26,406 bases of DNA, from positions 1 to 26,406 of the forward strand of contig JBBRWA010000049.1 in the NCBI GenBank assembly GCA_038246345.1, read 5' to 3'. Made by a program: the position numbers and the translations under genes. Source of the DNA: M3007 sp038246345. GTDB lineage: Bacteria; Bacteroidota; Bacteroidia; Chitinophagales; Saprospiraceae. This document shows, in pieces, positions 7,276 to 16,192 of the stretch. The notes below the pieces were generated by a model. It made no database searches. It was not told where the DNA came from and saw only the letters and a list, made by a program, of their open reading frames with translations. Every line of letters starts with the position of its first letter. Within the stretch, counting starts at the first letter, position 1.

Positions 7276-7604
7276 TGGTTCTTTTAAGGGGGAAGACGAA
7301 TCGGCTGTAATTTTACTTTAAAAAGTGCAAATTAAATGAGCAAATTTAAGGATACCGCTACGGAAACACTGGAAAACAACTTAGCTGCTTAAATTTGCGC
7401 CAATAAAAAAACATTTATATGTACGTAAAGAAGCGCTATGGGTATTGGATGACCATCAGATGGTCGCAGAAGGGCTTGGTTTTTGGCGCTGTTGGGCAAA
7501 AAAGATATACCTGCGCCATTACAAGCAGTGGAAGGTATGCTGATGTAGGTATCTTTGCCCCTAAATGCCTCAATTCTTCCTTTTTTTGTCTTAAAAATTT
7601 ATCC
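7276..7604. promoter_or_regulatory. Divergent promoter region with three TAnnTTTG boxes
   Basis: No gene is seen in these 329 bp between divergent transcripts. Bacteroidota -7 boxes of the form TAnnTTTG occur on the minus strand at 7348-7341 (TAAATTTG, towards the sigma gene) and on the plus strand at 7390-7397 (TAAATTTG) and 7550-7557 (TATCTTTG, 48 bp before the next start). I could not assign good -33 TTG partners, so these are candidates only. Confidence 0.4.
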
Positions 7605-8768
7605 ATGTTACGAATATCTCGCTTCCTTTTGGCAGCTTTTTTACTTGTCCCATTGGCCTCCATGGCACAAATTGACAACCCCAAAGCTGCCTTCCGCGAA
7701 TTACGGCGCGGACTTGACGGTACCTGGTTCCAGCCGACAGACCGAGGTGACAAGCTTGAAATTTGGGCGGTAACCAATGATAGCACCCTTGATGGGCGCA
7801 GTGTGCGCATCAAGCCTGAAAATGGCGATACAGTGCTGATGGAACGTTTGCGCCTCGAATTGCGCGACACCAACATCACCTATTTTATTATTCCGAAACC
7901 GCCAAAGCAAAACGAAGTAGTGGCTTTCAAGCTCATTGACATTGACCAGAGTGGTTTTTTTATATTCATGAATCCCGACAATGCCGACCCGCAGACAATC
8001 CGGTATTTATTGCTGGGTAATCGCGAAATCCAGGTGACAACGGAAAGTTTGCGCAATGGGCGAACGGTGAAACGGGAATACGTTTTTGAGCGGGAATTCA
8101 CACCGGGTGCAGTGGAGTTCCGGGTAAAAGGCGGGGTGAATTACCAAAATATTCGCAGCACGGGGAATTTCCCTACAGAGCCGCCAGATTTTGCTCCACC
8201 TGCTTTTGACTGGAAACCCGGTTGGGAGCTTGGCACCCAGTTGCGTTTCAGGGGCCGTGGCGGCTTTGTTACGGTGAACGTAGAGCTTGGGCTGGCAGGC
8301 CGCTTTGCCCATGCAAAGTCTGAATTTACCGTACTGGAAGACACCTCCTTCACGCTGTACAAACGTGATTTGACGTACAACACCACTTGGTTGGTCATTG
8401 GTGTTTACCCAGAGGTTTCTTTTGGCCGCGACAGTCGCTTTTCCATGATGGCTGGCCCGTATTATGGTCGTTTGGTGAGTGCACGCAGCAAAGGTTTGGA
8501 GGAGCCTGGAAATGAAAATGTACTGTTTAAAGCCAACAATGATTTCAAAAAGAACGATTTGGGCTTGCAGGTGGGCGCGCAGTACAAGCTCAATTTTGGC
8601 AAAAAAGACCTGGGAGGAATCCTCGGATTGCGGTTCAATCTCGGGATGGCCAACCTGGACAACCTTTACAGCCGATATTGCACTGACGGCAACAACATAC
8701 TTTGCAACGGTAGCATCGCTTTTCAGGGGGCTACCCTGTATTACAGCGTCGACCTGTTGAAGTTATAA
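7605..8768 (+). CDS. Exported DUF6265-like plus PorT-like outer-membrane barrel protein
   Basis: 387 residues from the ATG at 7605, which opens a signal peptide (LRISRFLLAAFLLVPLASMAQ). The frame is open further upstream but that part is not coding-like. The N-terminal half (about 30-165) has the look of DUF6265: LDGTWFQP, LEIWAVTNDSTLDG, MERLRLELRD, FMNPDNADPQTIRYLL. The C-terminal half (about 180-387) is a PorT-like beta-barrel of alternating strands (GWELGTQLRFRGRGGF, FSMMAGPYYG, LGLQVGAQYKLNFG, LGGILGLRFNLGMAN). It is probably in the outer membrane with a periplasmic or surface lipocalin-like domain. The combination is typical of Bacteroidota; function unknown. The next gene starts 13 bp later. 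Confidence 0.75.
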   Translation: MLRISRFLLAAFLLVPLASMAQIDNPKAAFRELRRGLDGTWFQPTDRGDKLEIWAVTNDSTLDGRSVRIKPENGDTVLMERLRLELRDTNITYFIIPKPPKQNEVVAFKLIDIDQSGFFIFMNPDNADPQTIRYLLLGNREIQVTTESLRNGRTVKREYVFEREFTPGAVEFRVKGGVNYQNIRSTGNFPTEPPDFAPPAFDWKPGWELGTQLRFRGRGGFVTVNVELGLAGRFAHAKSEFTVLEDTSFTLYKRDLTYNTTWLVIGVYPEVSFGRDSRFSMMAGPYYGRLVSARSKGLEEPGNENVLFKANNDFKKNDLGLQVGAQYKLNFGKKDLGGILGLRFNLGMANLDNLYSRYCTDGNNILCNGSIAFQGATLYYSVDLLKL

Positions 8769-8781
8769 ACTACAATACATT

Positions 8782-9891
8782 TTGAACGATACCACAAATG
8801 AGCAGGAACCCTTGGATGAGGAGGGTCGGGAGGTTCTACGATCGATACGCTTGAGTCGCATGATTTTTCCGGTTTTGCTTGGTTTGGCGGCGGTCGGGTA
8901 CTTGTTTTACAGCCAATTTGATCTCGAACGGTTTCAATCCATTCATTGGTCGGGCACCGCATTTCTATGGTTGGGGGCGGCGCTGTTGGTGTTGTTTCTG
9001 CGTCATCTTTCGTATACCTATCGTTTGTTCGTACTGACGCGGGGGCAGTTTTCCTTTCGCAAGTGCCTGGAATTGATGGTGCTGTGGGAGTTTAGCAGTG
9101 CGCTTACCCCGACGAGCAAGGGCGGCCCTTTCGTGATGATATTTGTGCTCACCCAGGAAAAGTTGCCGGCCGGCCGCACAGCAGCAGCCGTATTGTATGC
9201 GATGGTATGCGATTCGGGTTTTTTTGTCTTGACGCTTCCCTTGCTGCTGCTGGTTTACGGCCCGCCGATGTTGTACCCTGGCATGACTGGTTTCAGCGAT
9301 GTCAGTTTGGCCAGCGGCACCTTTTTCATCACCTATGGTATGATTTTGACGTACTGGCTTTTATTGGTGTTTTTCCTGATCTTGAATCCAAAAGCGGCAA
9401 ATACACTGCTCCAATGGCTGGCGAAGCTCCCGTTTTTAAAAAGATTTTCGAAAAGACTCAGTTTTTGGGGAAATGAGTTCAAGCTGGCAGCTATGGAAAT
9501 GCGCAGCCAAAAATGGGACTACCACTTCAAGGTAATTGTGGCTACCGTTGGCTCCTGGACGGGAAAGTTTATCATGATCAACTTGATCATCATCGCCCTG
9601 GTGCCAGCCACACCTTTGGATGGCAGCACCCAGGCATTTATTTATGCCAGGCTGGTAGCGATGTTCACGATGTTGACATTTAGCCCTACACCGGGTGGGG
9701 CGGGTTTGTATGAAATCGCGTTGGCAAATTTTATCAGCGACCAAGTGCCCCAGGGCATTGGGATGGTGGTGGCGCTGATCTGGCGGGGAATGGCCTATTA
9801 CGGATACTTGCTCGTGGGCGCTTTGGTGGTACCGGGCTGGGTGGCAGCGCGGATGCGGGAGCGTGCGGCAAACAAGTCAGCGACCACATAG
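8782..9891 (+). CDS. UPF0104/YbhN-AglD-type integral membrane protein (lysylphosphatidylglycerol synthase TM region family)
   Basis: 369 residues with about eight membrane segments. Family signatures are visible: the conserved TPTSKGGP loop after EFSSAL in the middle, and SPTPGGAGLYE near residue 315, the PTPGG.G..E motif of UPF0104/flippase-like proteins. Members of this fold act on lipids (flipping or modifying lipid-linked molecules) in the inner membrane; the substrate here is unknown. The start is TTG at 8782, since no ATG or GTG precedes the coding sequence after the upstream stop; the next ATG (residue 27) would remove part of the charged N-terminus. It is 13 bp behind the previous gene, so the two are likely one transcript. 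An octamer-built hairpin follows. Confidence 0.85.
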   Translation: MNDTTNEQEPLDEEGREVLRSIRLSRMIFPVLLGLAAVGYLFYSQFDLERFQSIHWSGTAFLWLGAALLVLFLRHLSYTYRLFVLTRGQFSFRKCLELMVLWEFSSALTPTSKGGPFVMIFVLTQEKLPAGRTAAAVLYAMVCDSGFFVLTLPLLLLVYGPPMLYPGMTGFSDVSLASGTFFITYGMILTYWLLLVFFLILNPKAANTLLQWLAKLPFLKRFSKRLSFWGNEFKLAAMEMRSQKWDYHFKVIVATVGSWTGKFIMINLIIIALVPATPLDGSTQAFIYARLVAMFTMLTFSPTPGGAGLYEIALANFISDQVPQGIGMVVALIWRGMAYYGYLLVGALVVPGWVAARMRERAANKSATT

Positions 9892-9913
9892 GCTTTTGAC
9901 CACATAGCGCACA

Positions 9914-9992
9914 TTTTACCACATAGTTCACATAGAACACATAGTACTCTAAGTGCAATAACTATGTGTTCTGTGCGGGCTATGTGGTAAAA
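9914..9992. terminator. Long hairpin built from ACACATAG-like words, probable terminator
   Basis: The 32-nt arms at 9914-9945 and 9961-9992 match at 28 of 32 positions with a 15-nt loop. The left arm is composed of repeated CACATAG words (CACATAG at 9920, 9929 and 9937). The right arm ends in an A-run and the left arm begins with T. It sits just after a gene end and 59 bp before the next start. Confidence 0.6.
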
Positions 9993-10050
9993 AAGTCCAC
10001 AGGGCAAAATAAGTCTATATAGTATTCAGCACCTTTCATACATACTTAAG

Positions 10051-10890
10051 ATGAAACACAAAAACACTTTACTACTGGCATTCGCGCTGTTATGCACAAT
10101 TCCCAGCTTTGCGCAAACTACCTTGAACACACCAAAACCCAAGGGCAACAAAGGGAAGTTTTATTTCTTTTGGGGCTACAATCGAGCACTTTACACAAAA
10201 TCAAACCTGCATTTGTACGGAGAGAATTATGATTTTACCCTTCATAAAATAGTCGCCAAAGACCGCCAGACACCTTTTTCTGCAGATGTGTATTTGAACC
10301 TGAGCAAATTAACCATCCCCCAATGCAACTACGGTTTGGGATACTATTTGAACGACCATTACAGCATTTCCCTCAGCGCCGACCACATGAAGTATGTGAT
10401 GGTGCAAGACCAAATGGTCAATATTTCGGGCAACATTGCGGAATCAGGTACCGCCTACAACGGTACGTACAACAATGAACCAATAGCGGTGAAAGAGGAC
10501 CTCCTGCTTTTTGAACATACAGACGGCCTGAATTATATTGTGGTTGAATGCAACAGAACCGATAATGTATTGCCGATGCTGACGCATTGTACGGGCCGCA
10601 AAATTGAAGTGAATGTGACGGAAGGCATCGGCATCGGCGCTTTATTGCCCCGCACCAATGCAACCTTGCTTTCCAACAAGAGAAATGACGCGTACCATTT
10701 AGCGGGCTATGGCATGTCGCTCAAAGTTGGTATTGATGTCACTTTTTTCCACCATTTTTATTTGGCGGGCAACCTGAAATCTGGGTTTATCCACATGCCG
10801 GATATCAGAACGACCATGTCGAAGCAGGATCACGCGGCGCAGAAATTTGGGTTCGCACAGGGTAATTTTTTGTTGGGTTGGCGTTTTTAA
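10051..10890 (+). CDS. Outer-membrane beta-barrel protein of a Bacteroidota family, function unknown
   Basis: 279 residues with a signal peptide cleaved near SFAQ (residue 22). The mature start GKFYFFWGYNRALYTKS and the strands ADVYLNLSKLTIPQCNYG, YYLNDHYSISLSADHMKYVM and GMSLKVGIDVTF form an alternating amphipathic pattern ending in WRF, as for outer-membrane barrels. I recognise the WGYNR...YTKS and DHMKYVM signatures as belonging to a widespread uncharacterised Bacteroidota family. Probably monocistronic: a hairpin precedes it and a new promoter-like box follows. No enzymatic motif is seen. Confidence 0.8.
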   Translation: MKHKNTLLLAFALLCTIPSFAQTTLNTPKPKGNKGKFYFFWGYNRALYTKSNLHLYGENYDFTLHKIVAKDRQTPFSADVYLNLSKLTIPQCNYGLGYYLNDHYSISLSADHMKYVMVQDQMVNISGNIAESGTAYNGTYNNEPIAVKEDLLLFEHTDGLNYIVVECNRTDNVLPMLTHCTGRKIEVNVTEGIGIGALLPRTNATLLSNKRNDAYHLAGYGMSLKVGIDVTFFHHFYLAGNLKSGFIHMPDIRTTMSKQDHAAQKFGFAQGNFLLGWRF

Positions 10891-10951
10891 AGTGCTACTA
10901 GAATGTCACCGCTACGTGGTTATTGCCATCGTCTGTAATTTAGGATTTGGG

Positions 10952-10959
10952 TATATTTG
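10952..10959 (+). promoter_or_regulatory. Candidate -7 box (TATATTTG) for the propeller gene
   Basis: Exact match to the Bacteroidota -7 consensus TAnnTTTG, ending 23 bp before the ATG at 10983. A TTG lies upstream at 10923-10925, somewhat further than the usual spacing. Confidence 0.5.
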
Positions 10960-10982
10960 CTCAAACAAATCTACCCGATACC

Positions 10983-12680
10983 ATGCAAAACAACTACTCC
11001 TCCGTTCGCTACTTCGCATTTTTTTGCCTAATCTATTTGCCAGGGCTTTTGGCCGCCCAGCACCATGAAACCATAAGCGGCCCCTACCTGCCACCAGCGC
11101 AGGGGGCCACGCCCAACGTTTCTCCTGCATACCAATTTTCAGGCCCAAACATATTCGTGACCCAGGTAAATGTTGATGCCAACGGAAACAATATCCTCAA
11201 CGACGCAGCCAACGAACCTTCCCTGGCCGTCAATTCAAAAGACCCGTCCCGCATGGCCATCGGCTGGCGGCAGTTCGACAATATTCAGAGCAGTTTCCGC
11301 CAGGCAGGCTTTGGGTATACTACCGATGGGGGACAGCATTGGACTTTTCCCGGCGTGCTTGATCCCGGTGTATTTCGCTCCGATCCAGTATTGGCTTCCG
11401 ATGCTGATGGCCGCTTTTATTACAACGCGCTCACGGTGGAAAATGTAAATCAGTACCATTGCACCGTATATCGCGCCACCAGCGATAGCACCTGGGATGA
11501 AGGGGTGTACGCCGTGGGGGGCGACAAAGCCTGGATGACCATCGACCAGACGGAAGGGCCTGGGAAAGGGCATATTTATTCGAATTGGAGCAATAATTAC
11601 TCTGATTGCACGAATAACAGCGATTTTACCCGCTCCGTAAATCAGGGAGATGATTACGAATATTGTAGCACCTTCACGCCAGGAATGTACTGGGGCACCA
11701 ATGTAGTAGGGCCGGACGGCACGTTGTATATGAGCGGCAATGGCGGAGTTTTTTTATCGTCGTCCAATGCTCAATTTTCGGACGAACCTGTTGAATGGGC
11801 GCTTTCATCTGCTGCTGATATGAATGCCGATTTCCAAAACTGGAACGGCCAAAGTCCCAATCCTGGGGGGCTTCTTGGCCAAAACTACCTTGCCGTCAAC
11901 GCCGCTCCTGGGCCACTAAATGGGCAAATCTATATGCTGCAAAGCTTGAAACAAATTGGGGCAAATGATCCCAGGGATGTCGTGTTTACGCGAAGCAATG
12001 ATGGGGGACTGACTTGGAGCCCAGTTGTGCGCATTAACGACGACAATGCAGGCCCCGAGTGGCAATGGTTTGGCGCCATGTCGGTAGCGCCCAATGGCCG
12101 CATCGACGTGGTGTGGCTCGATACCCGCGACAACCCTGGCACGGTGCTATCTTCCTTGTACTATGCTAATTCTTCAGATGGCGGTGTTAGTTGGTCGCCC
12201 AATGTGCGCCTGTCGGATGCTTTTGATCCGTTGCTTGGCTGGCCAGTGCAGCAAAAAATTGGCGATTACTACCACATGATTTCTGACAACAATGGCGCGC
12301 ACCTGGCTTGGGCTGCTACTTTTAATGGGGAGCAGGACGTGTATTATGCGCATATTTCACTGCTGAATACAAAGACTCAAGAACCTCAAAAACCGGGCAT
12401 TGGCAAGCTGCTACCCCCAACCCCCAATCCTTTCAGTGCGGAAACGACTATTCGGTACGAAACCGCCATTGCCGGGCAAGTGAAAGTGCTGATTTTTAAT
12501 CAACTGGGCGTTTTGGTACGTACGTTGACGGATCAGGCCCAAATGCCCGGAAACGATAGCTTAACCTGGAATGCGCAAGGCGACCAGGGGCAGGAGCTGC
12601 CAAATGGGTTGTACTTTTGCAGATTGGCTGTCGATGGGGCGGGGGCAGATTTTCAAAAACTAGTATTGATGCGAAAATGA
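10983..12680 (+). CDS. Secreted sialidase-like beta-propeller protein with type IX secretion C-terminal domain
   Basis: 565 residues from the ATG at 10983, which opens the signal peptide (FAFFCLIYLPGLLAAQ). The middle forms a sialidase/BNR-type propeller with Asp-box motifs TTDGGQHW (about 113-120), SNDGGLTW (about 338-345) and SSDGGVSW (about 397-404). The C-terminal 90 residues (TPNPFSAETTIRYE... LPNGLYFCRLAVDG... KLVLMRK) are the type A sorting domain of the type IX secretion system, so it should be exported and attached to the surface or released. I do not see the full sialidase catalytic set (Arg triad, Tyr/Glu), so glycosidase activity is not claimed; many such propellers are binding proteins. 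Confidence 0.88.
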   Translation: MQNNYSSVRYFAFFCLIYLPGLLAAQHHETISGPYLPPAQGATPNVSPAYQFSGPNIFVTQVNVDANGNNILNDAANEPSLAVNSKDPSRMAIGWRQFDNIQSSFRQAGFGYTTDGGQHWTFPGVLDPGVFRSDPVLASDADGRFYYNALTVENVNQYHCTVYRATSDSTWDEGVYAVGGDKAWMTIDQTEGPGKGHIYSNWSNNYSDCTNNSDFTRSVNQGDDYEYCSTFTPGMYWGTNVVGPDGTLYMSGNGGVFLSSSNAQFSDEPVEWALSSAADMNADFQNWNGQSPNPGGLLGQNYLAVNAAPGPLNGQIYMLQSLKQIGANDPRDVVFTRSNDGGLTWSPVVRINDDNAGPEWQWFGAMSVAPNGRIDVVWLDTRDNPGTVLSSLYYANSSDGGVSWSPNVRLSDAFDPLLGWPVQQKIGDYYHMISDNNGAHLAWAATFNGEQDVYYAHISLLNTKTQEPQKPGIGKLLPPTPNPFSAETTIRYETAIAGQVKVLIFNQLGVLVRTLTDQAQMPGNDSLTWNAQGDQGQELPNGLYFCRLAVDGAGADFQKLVLMRK

Positions 12681-12681
12681 A

Positions 12682-13014
12682 ACCAACCTGATCGTACTTT
12701 GTGGCATGGTGGGGTTTCTAACGGGCATTACCCGAAGCCCATTTACGTCCTCTATCTTGGTGATTGAAATGACAAATAGCCACAACATCATCTTTCATTT
12801 GATGCTGACGGCATTGCTGGCCAATTTGATTCCGCCCTTGGCGACCAAGCATTCGTTTTATGAATATTTGAAGGAGCAGTATTTGGATGAGGTGGTGAAA
12901 AAGGAGACGTGGCCTACCACCCCGGCACAAAATTCAACCCAAATACCCATTTCCGCGTCCCCACAGGTGCCGAAATCGGAAAAGCAAAATAAGGCTCCAC
13001 CACCAGGTAATTGA
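12682..13014 (+). pseudogene. Relic of a ClC-type chloride channel (C-terminal fragment)
   Basis: The in-frame sequence from 12682 reads TNLIVLCGMVGFLTGITRSP, then a segment of the form FTSSILVIEMTNSHNIIFH, then a TKHSFYEYLKEQYL tail. This is the last conserved part of ClC channels/transporters (GxxAxxTRxPLTaiilvfEmT). Everything upstream that a ClC needs (GSGIP, GKEGP, more than ten helices) is missing: the similarity begins immediately after the stop of the propeller gene. The reading frame overlaps the end of the convergent protease gene by about 100 bp, and its last 35 residues are probably not ClC. It is most likely a remnant left by a deletion or insertion. Confidence 0.75.
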
Positions 13015-16012
13015 ACAGATTCACCCGCAACGAAACCCCGGTAGACAAGATGGGCTTGTGTATGTAGTGGTCCCGCCCGTCAAATGGCGTTGGGTCTTCT
13101 TTTTGAAAGGAAGTTTTGTCATAAAACGCCAGTCCCGCGTCGAAGAAAAAGTTCAGGTCGGTGATCAGGAAATTGGAGCGGATCAGGGCAAGCCGCCGTG
13201 GCCCGGTGAAAGGAATCCTTATTTCTGCGTTCGCAATCACCATTTTACTGCCCGCCACTTTGTCGATTAATCCCGTGGTGTCGCCGTTGAAAATTTCACG
13301 CGTGTAGCCGCGCACAAAGTAGGAATTGGCGGCATACAGCGGGAACACCTCGCTGGAATTACCACCCACACGGCCATAGGCCATGCCGCGCACGGCAAGC
13401 GTGACGGGTTTTTTGTAAAAATATTTCCGCCCATCGGCCAACAAGGTGGTGAAGCTGAAGTCCCCAAAATACTGCTCCACGCCCAATCGATAGCGATAGC
13501 CTTGCAAGGGCGCGGTGAGCCCAAAATAAGAGTTGTCGCCCACATAGGCGGCACTGATGTTGGTCAGGTTGAGTTTGGCACCGCCAGGAAGTTTTTCCCG
13601 CTCGTCGTTGCGTCCGAGGTACGCACCGGCAGCGTTAAAAACATAGTTGTAGTAGTAGGCGTCCTGCCGCTGCTTGTAGTATTCAAAGGCAGTACCCACT
13701 TCCACCCGCGTGGTGGTTGAGAACGGATAAGCGGCAAATACACCCACCCTTTCCTGGAAAATACGCTCCAACACCTGCACATCCTGCCATCCTAGAAACG
13801 CCTGACCGTTTTTATAGTATTGAGTGTCAATAATCCCATTGTAGGAATTTGGATCCTGATAGTAAGCACCACCAGAAATATAGGGGATGTGGGAGAGGCT
13901 AACGCCCCAGTTGATGCGGTTTTTGCTGTTGATGTATGACATTTGGCCCGCGGCATTGGTCACTTCGCCATTGAGGGAAAGGCCGGCATAGATTTGATTG
14001 TTGCCCAAAATATCGCCAAAAAGTATGTCAACGCCGCCAGCCAGGCCTGTCTGCGTGCCAAAGCTGCTGTTGCCCGTATTCACACCCACGCCCGTGCTGC
14101 CGCCCAGGTATTCCAGCTTGAATTTTGGCTTGAACTTCTTGGCTTGCATGGCAATAGTATCAACGGTTGGTTTGAAATTATTGTCCAGCAAACGCAGGTT
14201 GGTATTCACAATGTCGCGCTGTTTGGGGTTGAAAGGCGGCAAAGAAGCGGGCACCATATCCACCGAACTTGGGTCGACTTCTACCGGGGTGAAATCTTCA
14301 AGCTGCGCCTGGTGTATCACATAAGCGTGATTCGAGTAGTGGGTGTATAGGATTCGGTCGCGATCTTCGGCTACCGTAATCGCGGGGGCATACGGGGTAA
14401 TACCCGTGATGCCTGTCGCGATTTTGGTCCATTGGAACACTTTTTTCGATGCCACATCGTAGCGATAGAGGTTGCGGAAACCATCGCGGTTGCTCAGGAA
14501 AATCAGGTTGCCTTCCTTGTCGAATTGCGGGTTCATGTTGTCGGCACCGGGAAATACGTCGATGTGCTCGGTAGCGCTGTTTACCATTTCGTAGGTGGCA
14601 AGGTTCATCTGCCAGGCACCGTTGCTGCGGCCGCGTTTCATGCTCAGCTCGTCTGTAGAAAAGGCGATCTTTTGGCCATCGGCACTCCAGGTGGGCAGCA
14701 TTTCGGCATACATGTCGTTGGTGAGGCGCTTGGCTTTTTTGCTTTTGAAATTGTATTCCCAGAGGTCTGTTTGGCCATTGGTTTGGCCGCTCACAACGAT
14801 GCTTTTTCCGTCAGGACTCCAGGCGGGGTTGCTGAAGGAGGTAACGCCTGGAATGATTACCTTCTGCGTTTTCTTTCCCTTGAAAATATCTTTTATGACC
14901 AATACGCTCCTGCCTTTTTCATACACATCAAAGGCAAAACGCTTGCTGTCGGGACTCCAGGTGCCCGCGCTTTCAATGGCGTTAAACTGGTCGATATGAC
15001 CATCAGAGACAGTGCTGGATACTTTTTTGACAATTTTTCCCGTCCGGGCATCGGCGAGGAACAGGTCGGTGGTGAACAGGTTTTTCTCCGAAAGAAAAAT
15101 GACGTACTTGCCGTTGGGGCTCAGTACCGGACTGATGTTCATGGTGCCGGCGTTCTTGTCGTCGATCAGTTTTTTACCGGGCAAATCTTCTTTTTTACCC
15201 TTCGTCACCCATTGCCCGTAGTGGTTTTTCAGGCTTGTCCGCCAGTTCTCCGATAAGGAATCCACGGTGGTGCCCAGGGTCATGGGTACTGCTATATTCA
15301 GCCCGTATTTTGCGGTGTTCATGAACAGAGGTTTTATTGCCTCGTCGCCATAAACCCCGGTTACGTAAGCCCAAAACGCCTGCCCCCAGCGGTAGGGGAA
15401 GTATTTGAAATTGTCGAGGTCTTTGATGCGGGGAATGTCGTCGCTTTGCACGGCATCACGCATCCAAAGGGCTGTATGGGCATCTATGCGGCCAATGCTG
15501 AGGTATTCGGCCAGCCCTTCCACCATCCACAGGGGAGTGTTGGCGAGGTTGCGGATGCTGGTGGAGTCGCCGTTGATGACCATGTGGTATTGGAATGCGT
15601 GCACCAATTCGTGACCCAGCACGTGGTGGGTCTGTTGGTTGCTGACGGCGACGGGGAAGACAACGCGGTTGCGCAAGCCCTCCGTCACGCCGCCCGTGCC
15701 GACGCTGACATGACCGCGAATCACGTTGGTCTGCTGGAAACCCGCGTGGTCGTTGTAAATGATGATGGGGTTTTTCTCGGTAAAAGTGTCGCGCAGTACG
15801 TCCTGGTGCATGGAGTACCATACTTCAGCCGCTGCGGCGAGTTCTTTGAGTTTATCCGGGTTATCGAGGTAGTCGTAGATGACAAAGTGCTCTGTTTCGG
15901 TCACCTTGAATTTTTCCTGGTGGTAGCGGGGCTTGTTGCGTCCGAAATATTGGGCTGCTGCCTGATTGATCCAGGTGAGGGACAGGAGTAAGAGAAAGAG
16001 TGTCCGTTTCAT
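12914..16012 (-). CDS. Zinc metalloprotease / TolB-like propeller / Omp85-type barrel fusion
   Basis: 1032 residues from the ATG at 16012 (signal peptide KRTLFLLLLSLTWINQAAAQ); an upstream ATG at 16042 adds ten unlikely residues. Domain 1, about 30-270: a gluzincin peptidase (peptidase_MA-like) with HELVH at 134-138 and WMVEGLAEYL at 162-171 supplying the third zinc ligand. Domain 2, about 290-600: a TolB/PD40 propeller with repeated WSPDGK-type blades (TWSPDSKRFAF 351, AWSPDGKSIVV 397, TWSADGQKIAF 441). Domain 3, about 625-1032: a surface-antigen/Omp85 barrel with the loop-6 motif VRGY at 900-903, the strand RIPFTGPRR and an aromatic-rich terminus. The enzyme and propeller would hang from the barrel in the periplasm or be passed outside. 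No POTRA domain is seen. Confidence 0.88.
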   Translation of the reverse strand: MKRTLFLLLLSLTWINQAAAQYFGRNKPRYHQEKFKVTETEHFVIYDYLDNPDKLKELAAAAEVWYSMHQDVLRDTFTEKNPIIIYNDHAGFQQTNVIRGHVSVGTGGVTEGLRNRVVFPVAVSNQQTHHVLGHELVHAFQYHMVINGDSTSIRNLANTPLWMVEGLAEYLSIGRIDAHTALWMRDAVQSDDIPRIKDLDNFKYFPYRWGQAFWAYVTGVYGDEAIKPLFMNTAKYGLNIAVPMTLGTTVDSLSENWRTSLKNHYGQWVTKGKKEDLPGKKLIDDKNAGTMNISPVLSPNGKYVIFLSEKNLFTTDLFLADARTGKIVKKVSSTVSDGHIDQFNAIESAGTWSPDSKRFAFDVYEKGRSVLVIKDIFKGKKTQKVIIPGVTSFSNPAWSPDGKSIVVSGQTNGQTDLWEYNFKSKKAKRLTNDMYAEMLPTWSADGQKIAFSTDELSMKRGRSNGAWQMNLATYEMVNSATEHIDVFPGADNMNPQFDKEGNLIFLSNRDGFRNLYRYDVASKKVFQWTKIATGITGITPYAPAITVAEDRDRILYTHYSNHAYVIHQAQLEDFTPVEVDPSSVDMVPASLPPFNPKQRDIVNTNLRLLDNNFKPTVDTIAMQAKKFKPKFKLEYLGGSTGVGVNTGNSSFGTQTGLAGGVDILFGDILGNNQIYAGLSLNGEVTNAAGQMSYINSKNRINWGVSLSHIPYISGGAYYQDPNSYNGIIDTQYYKNGQAFLGWQDVQVLERIFQERVGVFAAYPFSTTTRVEVGTAFEYYKQRQDAYYYNYVFNAAGAYLGRNDEREKLPGGAKLNLTNISAAYVGDNSYFGLTAPLQGYRYRLGVEQYFGDFSFTTLLADGRKYFYKKPVTLAVRGMAYGRVGGNSSEVFPLYAANSYFVRGYTREIFNGDTTGLIDKVAGSKMVIANAEIRIPFTGPRRLALIRSNFLITDLNFFFDAGLAFYDKTSFQKEDPTPFDGRDHYIHKPILSTGVSLRVNLFNYLVVEPYFAFPISAPVGTRKWVFGLNFVPGW

Positions 16013-16171
16013 AAATAAATATTTATTGGTTTCAGGTTTCATGAGGTTTCAGGTTTCAGGTTGGCTTCGCGCTTGGTCGATTGGGTTGTTGAGTTTGGGT
16101 TTTGGGATAGGTTTATAACATATACAGACGCAAAAAGTATGGGGTGTGGATGTTAGGAAGGCGTTAAATGC

Positions 16172-16192
16172 TTGTCAAGGTTTCAGGTTTCA
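16172..16192 (+). repeat. Left copy of a 21-bp perfect inverted repeat flanking an A/T-rich island
   Basis: The 21 bases beginning TTGTCAAGG and ending GGTTTCA recur as an exact reverse complement at 18235-18255. The pair encloses the two A/T-rich genes. Part of each copy consists of the GGTTTCA word that is common between genes here, which weakens the case for a dedicated boundary. Confidence 0.75.

Noticed and set aside
7419..7604. N-terminal extension of the DUF6265/barrel protein
   Set aside because: The ATG at 7605 opens a proper signal peptide; the upstream residues are not signal-like and span a probable -7 box.
14432..15256. 274-residue plus-strand frame inside the protease-barrel gene
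   Set aside because: It is antisense to well-recognised peptidase and propeller motifs; its composition is that of a shadow frame.
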